A stretch of 11,887 bases of DNA from CAYXFZ01 sp964464385 (GTDB lineage Bacteria; Planctomycetota; UBA1135), in NCBI GenBank assembly GCA_964464385.1, contig CAYXFZ010000078.1:1-11887 (forward strand), in the 5' to 3' direction. Each line of letters begins with the position of its first letter. Position 1 is the first letter of the stretch. Positions 1-6,615 of the stretch are shown in pieces. Made by a program: the position numbers and the translations under genes. The notes below the pieces were generated by a model. It was not told the origin of the DNA and did no database searches. It saw only the letters and a list, made by a program, of their open reading frames with translations.

Positions 1-24
1 CAGGCCCGTGGGGGAGCGGGGCGC

Positions 25-939
25 ATGCACAACGAGGATCATTACCACGCCATCTTCCGAGATTCCTTCCATGGAGGGAAGGGCCTTCAGGGACCCGGCG
101 ATGATTGTGCCCGGATCACTCCTCCCAGAGGGGGGCGCTTGGTCTGGACTACCGATCAATTGGTCGAAGGAATTCACGTGGCCGAGGGAACTCCTGCCCC
201 CAAAATGGCGCGCAAACTCTTGCGCCGCACGCTTTCGGACCTGGCCGCTGCCGGGGCTCGACCCTGGGCCGCAACTTGGACCGTGGCCGCTCCGGGGGAT
301 CGGGGAGATCGTTGGATGACCGGCCTGATTCGGGCATTCCTGGAAGAAGCCGGTCAATTTGGCTGTTCGGTTGTGGGCGGGGATCTTTCTCAGGCCGAAA
401 CCGTGGTCCTGAGCTGTTCCGCTTTGGGTCGGATGGGAACCCTGCGCGCGCCTGGACGGGCCGGGGCCAAGCCCGGCGATTGGTTGCTGGTGACGGGGCG
501 CTTGGGGGGGGCTGTCAAGAGCGGTCGACACTTTCTGCCGGAACCGCGCTTGGCCGAGGGACGCCTGCTGGCCGCTCGCTACCGGGCCCATGCCATGATG
601 GATCTGTCCGACGGTTTGGCTGCGGATCTTCCCCGCCTCTTGGCTGCCAGTGAGGTGGGAGCCGTCGTCGAATTGGACGCCTTGCCCTTGGCTTCTCCGC
701 TGCAACATAATGTGCAAGGCTGGCGAGCCGGGGTTTCCGAAGGCGAGGATTACGAGTTGTTGGCAACTCTTTCCAAACGCCAGGCTCGGCGGGCGCTGGA
801 GGATCCTCTCTTGCGGCGGAGCGGCCTGCATGTCATTGGCGAATGCGTGGCCAGCAAGAAAGGATTGATTTGGCAGGCCTTCGGTAAGGCTATTGCCGCG
901 CCCGGCAAGGGTTGGCATCACCACTGGGGAAAGGCATGA
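25..939 (+). CDS. thiL: Thiamine-monophosphate kinase ThiL
   Basis: ThiL phosphorylates thiamine phosphate to thiamine diphosphate with ATP, the last step of vitamin B1 synthesis in the cytoplasm. The 304-residue protein carries the AIRS/PurM-superfamily signatures in the expected order: GDD at 25-27, TTDQLVEGIH at 42-51, SDLAAAGA at 71-78, GGDLS at 118-122, DLSDGLAAD at 193-201 and GEDYELL at 240-246. The aspartates in these motifs bind Mg2+ and nucleotide in known ThiL structures. Length is at the short end of the usual 300-350 residues. The ATG at 25 follows a GGGGGAG ribosome site about 8 bases upstream. The frame stays open to the window edge, so a slightly earlier start is not excluded; nothing else is visible in bases 1-24. 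It overlaps tsaE by ATGA, implying translational coupling. A run of eight G (504-511) encodes part of a conserved LGGA segment. Confidence 0.96.
   Translation: MHNEDHYHAIFRDSFHGGKGLQGPGDDCARITPPRGGRLVWTTDQLVEGIHVAEGTPAPKMARKLLRRTLSDLAAAGARPWAATWTVAAPGDRGDRWMTGLIRAFLEEAGQFGCSVVGGDLSQAETVVLSCSALGRMGTLRAPGRAGAKPGDWLLVTGRLGGAVKSGRHFLPEPRLAEGRLLAARYRAHAMMDLSDGLAADLPRLLAASEVGAVVELDALPLASPLQHNVQGWRAGVSEGEDYELLATLSKRQARRALEDPLLRRSGLHVIGECVASKKGLIWQAFGKAIAAPGKGWHHHWGKA
504..511 (+). repeat. G8 homopolymer inside thiL
   Basis: Eight consecutive G residues encode the end of Leu160, then Gly161-Gly162 and the start of Ala163 of ThiL, within the conserved TGxLGGA segment. Runs of this length can slip in replication or sequencing. 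The reading frame is intact here. Confidence 0.6.
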
Positions 940-1415
940 AGGCTCATTGCTCTTGCCGCCTTACTGAGGACACCGAGGCCCTTGGTCTTCGCCTTGGCCG
1001 GGCACTGCAAGTTGGGGATTGTTTGGCGTTGAACGGGGAGTTGGGTAGCGGCAAGACCACCCTCAGTCGAGGCTTGGCCCTGGGTTGTGAAGTGAGTGAT
1101 CCTGTGACCTCTCCCAGCTATTTGCTTTGCCAGGAGTATTCTGGCCGGGTCCCGTTTTTGCACTTGGACGCTTACTTCTCTGCCCGCCTGGAGGAGCTGT
1201 TTGCCGAGGGGATGGCAGAGCGCTTTCATGAAGCGGTGGTTGTCCTGGAATGGGCCGATCAGGTTCGGCGCTGGCTCCCGGAGGATCATCTCCAAATTGC
1301 TTTGGTCGACACGGGCAAGGGTCGGGAGCTTGTCTTCGAGAGCTTTGGGCCACGCTCCTTGGCTCTGTTGGCCCCTTTTCTGGAAGGAGAGCCCGTTTTT
1401 CGACAACTTTCATGA
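936..1415 (+). CDS. tsaE: tRNA t6A biosynthesis ATPase TsaE
   Basis: TsaE (YjeE) is the small P-loop ATPase that works with TsaB and TsaD to put the threonylcarbamoyl group on A37 of ANN-decoding tRNAs. The 159-residue protein is the usual family length. It shows the Walker A motif GELGSGKTT at 34-42, the family hallmark TSPSY at 58-62, HLDAY at 76-80 and LEWAD at 104-108. The start at 936 was chosen because its ATG overlaps the thiL stop (ATGA), it follows a GGGGAAAGG ribosome site, and the family usually begins just before the 'TEDTEALG' segment. An in-frame ATG at 912 would add eight residues unlike the family. TsaB and TsaD are not in the window. Coupling to thiL suggests simple co-transcription of housekeeping genes. 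Confidence 0.95.
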   Translation: MKAHCSCRLTEDTEALGLRLGRALQVGDCLALNGELGSGKTTLSRGLALGCEVSDPVTSPSYLLCQEYSGRVPFLHLDAYFSARLEELFAEGMAERFHEAVVVLEWADQVRRWLPEDHLQIALVDTGKGRELVFESFGPRSLALLAPFLEGEPVFRQLS

Positions 1416-1452
1416 ACCCAGCTTCCCTCCTTCCGTTTGCCCTTTGGAGAGG

Positions 1453-1998
1453 ATGAGCGGCCCCACGGACCCTCTGGCTCGGTACAAGGCTGGCGATGAA
1501 AGCGCCTTGTTGGAATTGGCCGAGAGCATGGGACCGCGCCTCCTTGGATTCTTTCGTCGCATGGGTGCCCAATCCGCAACAGCCGAGGATCTGACGCAGG
1601 ACGTGTTCGTGCGTGCTTTGCGGGGGGTCTCGCGATATCAGCCCAGCGGCCGCATGGATTCCTGGTTTCTCCGGATTGCACGAAACCTTTGGATCGACCA
1701 TTGTCGCCGCCATCGGGCCGTGACTGGCCGTGAGGACTGGGAGCGCCAAGTGGGGGACCAAGTGGATCCCAGCGAACAAGCTGCGCAAACGGATCGGGCG
1801 GCGCAGATTCGAGCCATCGTCCACGCAACCGATCCGGCGACCCGGGAACTCTTGGAATTGGCGGTTCTGCAGAAATTGCCCTACGCGGAAGTCTCCTCCT
1901 TGTTGGATATCCCCGTGGGCACCGTCAAGTCGCGGGTCCACTACGCACTGCGTCGCTTGCGGGATCAATTGGCTGGCCATCCCTTGGGGGACGCATGA
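1453..1998 (+). CDS. ECF-family RNA polymerase sigma factor
   Basis: This is a group 4 (extracytoplasmic function) sigma factor that would direct RNA polymerase to a small set of promoters. The 181 residues hold region 2 at about 20-88, with AEDLTQDVFVRAL at 44-56 and the promoter-melting/-10 segment WFLRIARNLWIDHCRR at 71-86. Region 4 lies at about 125-175, with the helix-turn-helix DIPVGTVKSRVHYALRRLR at 152-170. There is no region 1.1 or 3, as expected for ECF factors. The start at 1453 follows GGAGAGG, which almost touches the ATG; upstream in-frame ATGs would run back through tsaE and lack homology. A 37-base gap separates it from tsaE, and its stop overlaps the next gene by ATGA. That overlap suggests the next protein is its regulator. 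The ECF subgroup cannot be assigned by eye. Confidence 0.93.
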   Translation: MSGPTDPLARYKAGDESALLELAESMGPRLLGFFRRMGAQSATAEDLTQDVFVRALRGVSRYQPSGRMDSWFLRIARNLWIDHCRRHRAVTGREDWERQVGDQVDPSEQAAQTDRAAQIRAIVHATDPATRELLELAVLQKLPYAEVSSLLDIPVGTVKSRVHYALRRLRDQLAGHPLGDA

Positions 1999-2498
1999 AT
2001 TCCTCTCCGTTGCCACCCGACCTGGAAGAGTTTGCGGATGAATTGCGGTCGGCTCTGGAGGATCCAGCTTTGCCCTCCGATCTTCGAACCCGGCTTTCTT
2101 CTCCACGCCTCTGGCCGTGGACGTTTCGGGGTGCGGTGCAGAACAATCGAGTCTTGCGGACGGCTGCTTCCGTGTTGATCCTGCTCTGCGTTTCGGTTCC
2201 CGTGATGGCCGTGATCGCCTTGATGGAATCCCGTTCTTCGGACTTGCCGATCCTGCAGTTTGAGCCGGTGCCCCAAAATCTGCCGAGCGATTCTGTTCGG
2301 GAACTTCCCTTGGTGCCGATCGTTCCGCCTGATCCCGTGTTGGTGGATCCTCTGGATGATGCCTGGGCGGCCGCCGTGCGGGTCGAAAACACCCGCCTCC
2401 GTTGGTTGCAGTCTTGGACTCCTGCGGCTCGGGCCGTGGCGCCTTGGTGCCCGCTTCCTGCGGCCGCAGCCATCTTGTTGGAGCAAGGTGGTTCCTGA
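1995..2498 (+). CDS. Single-pass membrane protein, putative anti-sigma factor
   Basis: No family is recognised from sequence alone. The 167-residue protein has a soluble acidic N-terminus (1-50, with EEFADELRSALEDP), one hydrophobic segment at about 57-77 following Asn50-Arg-Val-Leu-Arg, and a proline-rich C-terminal half (80-167) that would lie outside the inner membrane. This is the topology of anti-sigma factors of ECF sigmas. The ATGA overlap with the upstream sigma gene, preceded by a GGGGGA ribosome site, supports that role. The HxxxCxxC zinc motif of ZAS-type anti-sigma factors is absent. If it is an anti-sigma factor, it must hold sigma by another kind of domain. The role is inferred from context and topology. 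Release through the RseP-type protease encoded at 7469-9265 is possible but unproven. Confidence 0.6.
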   Translation: MNSSPLPPDLEEFADELRSALEDPALPSDLRTRLSSPRLWPWTFRGAVQNNRVLRTAASVLILLCVSVPVMAVIALMESRSSDLPILQFEPVPQNLPSDSVRELPLVPIVPPDPVLVDPLDDAWAAAVRVENTRLRWLQSWTPAARAVAPWCPLPAAAAILLEQGGS

Positions 2499-2514
2499 GA
2501 CCCGGCCACGCCGT

Positions 2515-2520
2515 TATCCT
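2515..2520 (+). promoter_or_regulatory. Possible -10 element TATCCT before the TolC-family gene
   Basis: TATCCT (TANNNT type) ends seven bases before the ATG at 2528, so transcription would begin at or next to the start codon. There is no recognisable Shine-Dalgarno site before this ATG. No convincing -35 box is visible. It is supported mainly by similar spacing at dxr and purM. Confidence 0.3.
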
Positions 2521-2527
2521 CCGTTCC

Positions 2528-4000
2528 ATGTTTGTCCTCCTGGCTGCGTTCTGCTTGGTGTATCCCCAATCTTCGGACTTTGCGGAAGTACCTCGCCCTC
2601 TGACCCTTGAGGAAACTCTGCAACTTGCCGTTCTGCACGCTCCGGAGTTGCAACAGGCGCGTTTTGCCACCCAGTCCGCCAGCGCGGCATGGATGCAAGC
2701 GGGAGGCCTCTTTGATCCGGTGTTGTTTGGCGACCTCACCTATTCCATCCTGGAGCAGCCCACTTCCGGCGGAATCTTCAGCGGATCCTTGGATGCCCAG
2801 CACATCCGTTCCTGGACGGCCAGTCAGGGGATCCGGCGGACCCTGACCACGGGTGGTGTCTTTGAGGTTTCGCTTAGCGAGACCTATCGCGAGGACAATT
2901 TGCCCCAAGGGTTTTTTGGTTTCAATCCGGAATCCAATGTCGGGCTCAATTTTTCTATGACCCAACCGCTCTTGCGCGGGGCTTGGCGGATGTCCACCAC
3001 CCAGCCGCTGGAAGATGCCCGCCTTAACCAAGAGGGCACCCAGGCCCTGGAAGGGCAAGCACTTCTGAATGTGATTCAAGCCTCGGCGGACGCCTATTGG
3101 GGCCTAGCCTTTGCCTTGGATGATCTGGAGGTCAAAGAACTGTCCTTACGGTTGGCGCAGGAATTGCGCACCTTGACCGTTGCAAAATACGAGGCCGGTA
3201 CAGCCGCCGAGGTGGAAGTGGTGCAAACGGATGCCGATGTTGCGGCTCGCACGGAAGTCGTCTTGACGGCACGCAATGCCGTGGCGACTGCCCAGGATGC
3301 TCTCAAGGTTCTTCTTTTCCCACTTGCCAATCGCCGGGATTGGGAGACCGACGTTGTGCCCACTTCTTCTCCGCCGGTGGTGGAAAAGGGTGATCTGCGA
3401 TGGCCTGTTGCGGTGCAGGAGGCCTTAGCTAAACGGCCCGATTTGGCTCAATTGCGATCCCAAGTGCAACGCGCCAAGCTGGCTCTGGACGTAGCCCGTC
3501 GCAACTTGTTGCCTAGCTTGGATTTGATTGCTAGCGGTTCGAGTGCGGGCGTGGCCCGCCAAATCCCAGATGCTTTTGAATTCACGCGCGGCTTTTATTA
3601 CACCGGCTATTCGGTGGGAGTGAGCGTGGAAATTCCGGTTGGCAATCGGGAGTCCCGTGGTGCAGAATTGGTGGCTCGGCGGAATTGGGAGTTGGCCAAT
3701 CGCCAACTCCGCGATCAGGAACGCGCGGTTGCGAATGAAGTCCGGGAGGCCGTTCGGAATTTGCATTATTTGGTCCAGCGTGTCTCCGCAACAGAAATTG
3801 CCAGTCAGGCCGCGCGTCGCCAGTTAGAAGCGGAGCAGCGGCGTTTGGCCGAAGGGGCCTCCACCAACTTTCAGGTCTTGCAGTTTCAAGAGGATCTAGC
3901 GGAGGCCCTGTCCGGCGAAAAAAATGCCCGCATGGAATTTGCCAAGGCCTGGATGCGAACCAAGACCGTTCGCGGGCTGACTCCTCCTCAGGACGATTAG
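2528..4000 (+). CDS. TolC-family outer membrane efflux protein
   Basis: This is an outer-membrane channel of the TolC/OEP family, which as a trimer forms the exit duct of tripartite efflux or type I secretion systems. The 490 residues begin with a short hydrophobic signal-like stretch (MFVLLAAFCLVY). Two OEP repeats follow, about 24-265 and 285-480, rich in long amphipathic helices. Landmarks are LTLEETLQLAV at 25-35, QPLLRGA at 146-152, KRPDLAQLR at 302-310 and EIPVGNRESRGAE at 368-380. The start is the least certain part: no Shine-Dalgarno is seen, and the signal has no Lys/Arg before its hydrophobic core. An in-frame ATG at 2402 would add 42 residues unlike a signal peptide. It lies 29 bases after the putative anti-sigma gene. 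No membrane-fusion or pump gene is nearby, so the partner pump is unknown. Confidence 0.92.
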   Translation: MFVLLAAFCLVYPQSSDFAEVPRPLTLEETLQLAVLHAPELQQARFATQSASAAWMQAGGLFDPVLFGDLTYSILEQPTSGGIFSGSLDAQHIRSWTASQGIRRTLTTGGVFEVSLSETYREDNLPQGFFGFNPESNVGLNFSMTQPLLRGAWRMSTTQPLEDARLNQEGTQALEGQALLNVIQASADAYWGLAFALDDLEVKELSLRLAQELRTLTVAKYEAGTAAEVEVVQTDADVAARTEVVLTARNAVATAQDALKVLLFPLANRRDWETDVVPTSSPPVVEKGDLRWPVAVQEALAKRPDLAQLRSQVQRAKLALDVARRNLLPSLDLIASGSSAGVARQIPDAFEFTRGFYYTGYSVGVSVEIPVGNRESRGAELVARRNWELANRQLRDQERAVANEVREAVRNLHYLVQRVSATEIASQAARRQLEAEQRRLAEGASTNFQVLQFQEDLAEALSGEKNARMEFAKAWMRTKTVRGLTPPQDD

Positions 4001-4992
4001 GACGCGGTGACGGCCTCGGCCGGTGCAGCCAATTGGCGGAGATCATCCAGGGTTGATAATTGCGTGCACCGACGTCGATACTCGGCGGCACCATGGAATT
4101 CTCGGAAAAAATCGGCGGCCAAGCGGCGCATGATGCGCATCCCAACCCGTTCGCTATGGATTTTCACCACACCCACGGCTAATTCCAAAAGAAGTTCCAT
4201 GCGTTCGGCCGGGCTGGGTGGAGGTGGGGGATCTAGCCCGCGAAGATCGGCCTGCAACTCGGCAAAGAGCCAAGGCCGGCCTAGGGCGCCACGGCCAATG
4301 GCCAGGCCGGCAACTCCGGTCGCCCACATGGCCCGGGCCGAATCCAGATCCACGATGTCGCCGTTCCCCAGAACAGGGATGTTGACCGCTGCCACAATGC
4401 TGCGGATCAATTCGACGTCACTTTTCCCGGAGTACTTTTGTTCCCGGGTGCGGCCATGGACCGTCAGAACCTGAGCGCCCGACGCTTCCAGTTTTTGGGC
4501 TAAGCGGGGGGTGTGTTCCTTGGATGCTTCGTCCCAACCGGCGCGGATTTTGACCGTCACAGGCAGAGAACAACCGGCGACCAGAGCATCCACACAGCGA
4601 GCTGCCAAAACGGGATCTCTAAGGAGAGAAGAACCACCACCACCACCGGTGATCTTGGGTACTGGACAACCGAGATTCAAATCGAGGGCATGGAAACCGC
4701 GTTGCTCCACTTGCTCGGCGGCGCGATGCAGAATTTCGGGTTGGCAACCAAACACTTGGGCAGCGATCGGCACCTCGTCTTCGCCTCGGGTGAGCAAAGT
4801 CAGAGATTTTTCGTCGCCGTGAGCGAGAGCTTTGGCGCTCACCATTTCGGTGGTCGTCCACTCGGCGCCAAATCGGCGACAAAGGCGACGGTAAGGTAAG
4901 TTTGTGTTTCCTGCCATGGGTGCCAATGCAAGACCGTGCTCGACCCTGTGCGGGCCGAGTCGGAAACCGGTGGATTTGCGGGTTGGCATCAT
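3997..4992 (-). CDS. dus: tRNA-dihydrouridine synthase, DusB-like
   Basis: Dus enzymes use FMN and NADPH to reduce uridines in the tRNA D-loop to dihydrouridine. The 331-residue protein has the family order: LAPMAGNTNLPYR at 23-35 (FMN site), AAQVFG at 77-82, the catalytic cysteine in NLGCP (Cys109), HGRTREQKYSG at 179-189, LGNGDI at 208-213 and IGRGALGRPW at 232-241, then a C-terminal helical RNA-binding domain. The loop after the catalytic cysteine is KITGGGGGSSLL, encoded by five GGT codons, where relatives usually carry a mixed basic loop. A run of five prolines (255-259) links the barrel to the helical domain. Two adjacent ATGs (4992, 4989) can start it, and the first overlaps the start of the divergent lipoprotein gene. 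Its stop overlaps the tolC stop by 4 bases. Subfamily is inferred. Confidence 0.94.
   Translation of the reverse strand: MMPTRKSTGFRLGPHRVEHGLALAPMAGNTNLPYRRLCRRFGAEWTTTEMVSAKALAHGDEKSLTLLTRGEDEVPIAAQVFGCQPEILHRAAEQVEQRGFHALDLNLGCPVPKITGGGGGSSLLRDPVLAARCVDALVAGCSLPVTVKIRAGWDEASKEHTPRLAQKLEASGAQVLTVHGRTREQKYSGKSDVELIRSIVAAVNIPVLGNGDIVDLDSARAMWATGVAGLAIGRGALGRPWLFAELQADLRGLDPPPPPSPAERMELLLELAVGVVKIHSERVGMRIMRRLAADFFREFHGAAEYRRRCTQLSTLDDLRQLAAPAEAVTAS
4633..4647 (-). repeat. (GGT)5 trinucleotide tract in dus
   Basis: Five tandem ACC on the plus strand (GGT on the coding strand) encode Gly116-Gly120 of the dihydrouridine synthase, six residues after its NLGCP catalytic motif. Length changes would stay in frame and alter the active-site loop. 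Confidence 0.7.
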
Positions 4993-6592
4993 GCGACTCG
5001 CATTCTATCTTCCCATTTGTCCTCTTCTGTTGGGTTGTTCTGGAGGCGCACCTCAGCCTGCCCCTGCCGTTGAGGATCCTTTTCCTGTTGTCCCAGGTGG
5101 AGTCCTCTGGATCGAGCCAGAGCCGGGCACTTTGCCTTCCCGTTGGGCGCGCCATCTGGAAGGAAACTCGCGGGCTGGATTGCGCTTTGCCTTGACCCGA
5201 TTTACCGACATGGGGCCGGACGCCACAGTTCTTTTGGAGGATCGGATTCGTGAATTGCTGATCCAGCCCAGCCTTTTCCCTGCCTTGCACAACATGGTGG
5301 AGGCTCTAGGGCGAGCGCGGGCCGTGGATGCCGAGGAATTGCTCTTGGATGTGCTTTCCCTCTCCACGGTGCCCATCATTCGAAGCGTCAGCATCCAATC
5401 ATTGGTGCAAATTGGTGCGGGCGGTGCTGCCCTTCCCATTCTTCTGCACTTGCAGCATGAGCAGGAGGCAGGGCCCTTGTTTGCGGGTTGGGGGGCAGTT
5501 GGGCAATTGGGTGGACCCGAGGCTGCTGCTCAGTTGGAAGAAAAGTTTCAGTTGTGGTTGCTTGGAGATCCCGCTTGGACCAAATTGGGCAGCTTGGTTT
5601 GGCAAGGATTGCTGCAATTGCAGGACGAGGGCGCGGCGGATCGGTTGGCGCGGCTCACCGTGGGCATTGCTCCCATTTTCCAGGCGCAGGCTCTGCGCCG
5701 CCGTGCTGAGTTGGGAGATTCGCGCGCTGTTGCCGAAATCGGCTTCTTGTTGGCCAATCCTGTCCATGGTGAGCTTGTGCGGGAAGAGGCCATTCGCGGT
5801 CTGGTTGCAGCAGGGGCCTATGACGTCCTCTTGGGCTTCCCGGCGCACGGACCCTTCCCTGAAACTTCGGCTGTTCTCCAAGGGTTGAGGCAGGCATTTG
5901 CGAACGGCCAAGAGTTGGGCGCAGATTGGTTGCAGGAGGCCACCCGTCACCCGGATCCTACCCTTGCGCTACAGGCGCTCCAGGCCCTTTGCGAGCGGGG
6001 AGATCGCCGATTGCTGGATCCTTGGATTCGGCTGGCCCGCAGTTTTCCCTTGGCCGAGGGTTCGGCCCAAGCCTTGCACGTTTTACGCTACCCCAATGTC
6101 GGGGATCATCTGTTGCCGGCTATTTTGGAGAAGCGTTGGTCTTTTTGTGATCCCGTTCAGCAAGAGGATGTGTTGCGACTCCTTGGGGAATTGCCGAAGG
6201 CGAGAGGCTTTCCCTTGATTCGTAAAATCTTGACGGATGAAAATCTTGAACCGCAAGTGCGCCACCAAGCCCATGTTCAATTGGGCAATGTTGGGCCTAT
6301 CTCCCTCTCGGTGCTCAAATCATTGTTGAGGGCCAAGCCTCATGGACAGGAGGCCGACACTTTGGTGGGAGCTTTGAGTCGGTTGGCGTTGGAGGATGAT
6401 GCTTCTCGTGAATTCCTCGTCGCCATTGCCGTGACACCTCTTGCCGGGGAAACTTGCCAACGCTTTGCTCTGGACTCGATCCCCTCCATTCTGGGCGCGG
6501 ACTCCATGGCACCCCTGATGCAAGCGCGCGACCAAGCCCAGCGGGGGAGGGTTCGCGCTTACGTGGAGTGGCTGTTGCGCACTTACTTCTAA
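4991..6592 (+). CDS. Predicted lipoprotein with HEAT-like helical repeats
   Basis: The 533-residue protein opens with a lipoprotein signal: Arg2, a hydrophobic core and the lipobox LLGC, with Cys16 as the lipidated residue and Ser at +2, which favours outer-membrane placement. A proline-rich linker (about 20-37) follows. The rest, about 75-530, is a chain of Leu/Ala-rich helix pairs resembling HEAT/ARM repeats, for example 125-185 (SIQSLVQIGAGGAALPILLHL), 205-275 (ALRRRAELGDSRAVAEIGFL), 325-400 and 405-445. Such solenoids bind other proteins; no catalytic motif is seen. The start at 4991 is chosen because it places the signal peptide first; the longer frame from 4904 would bury it. No clear ribosome site precedes it. 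Its start overlaps the divergent dus start, and it converges on the UbiA-family gene with a 15-base gap. Function unknown. Confidence 0.85.
   Translation: MRLAFYLPICPLLLGCSGGAPQPAPAVEDPFPVVPGGVLWIEPEPGTLPSRWARHLEGNSRAGLRFALTRFTDMGPDATVLLEDRIRELLIQPSLFPALHNMVEALGRARAVDAEELLLDVLSLSTVPIIRSVSIQSLVQIGAGGAALPILLHLQHEQEAGPLFAGWGAVGQLGGPEAAAQLEEKFQLWLLGDPAWTKLGSLVWQGLLQLQDEGAADRLARLTVGIAPIFQAQALRRRAELGDSRAVAEIGFLLANPVHGELVREEAIRGLVAAGAYDVLLGFPAHGPFPETSAVLQGLRQAFANGQELGADWLQEATRHPDPTLALQALQALCERGDRRLLDPWIRLARSFPLAEGSAQALHVLRYPNVGDHLLPAILEKRWSFCDPVQQEDVLRLLGELPKARGFPLIRKILTDENLEPQVRHQAHVQLGNVGPISLSVLKSLLRAKPHGQEADTLVGALSRLALEDDASREFLVAIAVTPLAGETCQRFALDSIPSILGADSMAPLMQARDQAQRGRVRAYVEWLLRTYF
5002..5007 (-). 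promoter_or_regulatory. Possible -10 element TAGAAT before dus
   Basis: On the minus strand TAGAAT ends nine bases before the first dus ATG (4992). It is identical to the hexamer before purM. It lies inside the first codons of the divergent lipoprotein gene, so coding constraint could produce it by chance. No -35 box is evident. Confidence 0.3.
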
Positions 6593-6615
6593 CGGAGTTC
6601 TTTACTTTCACTCCG
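6593..6615. terminator. Weak hairpin between convergent genes
   Basis: CGGAGT (6593-6598) and ACTCCG (6610-6615) form a perfect 6-bp inverted repeat around an 11-base T-rich loop. It begins immediately after the lipoprotein stop, and its right arm covers the end of the UbiA-family gene. No T-tract follows on the plus strand, so it is at best a weak or factor-assisted bidirectional terminator. Confidence 0.3.

Noticed and set aside
912..935. An earlier tsaE start at 912
   Set aside because: The ATG at 936 has the ATGA overlap, a ribosome site and the family-like N-terminus; the extra eight residues have none of these.
1416..1452. A terminator or promoter between tsaE and the sigma gene
   Set aside because: The 37 bases are pyrimidine-rich with no stable inverted repeat and no TANNNT hexamer. 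Only the ribosome site before 1453 is clear.
1063..2739. A 558-codon open frame on the minus strand across tsaE, the sigma gene and its partner
   Set aside because: Its product is rich in Arg, Pro, Ser and Gln with no domain or hydrophobic core. It is antisense to four genes with clear family motifs or coupled starts. Codon bias in GC-rich DNA leaves such frames open.
1925..3079. A 384-codon minus-strand frame opposite the sigma, membrane-protein and tolC genes
   Set aside because: Low-complexity Gly/Arg/Ser/Thr composition, no domain, and fully covered by better-supported plus-strand genes.
4904..4990. A 29-residue N-terminal extension of the lipoprotein
   Set aside because: It would bury the signal peptide and lipobox and run antisense through the first 29 codons of dus. 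The ATG at 4991 gives a standard lipoprotein start.
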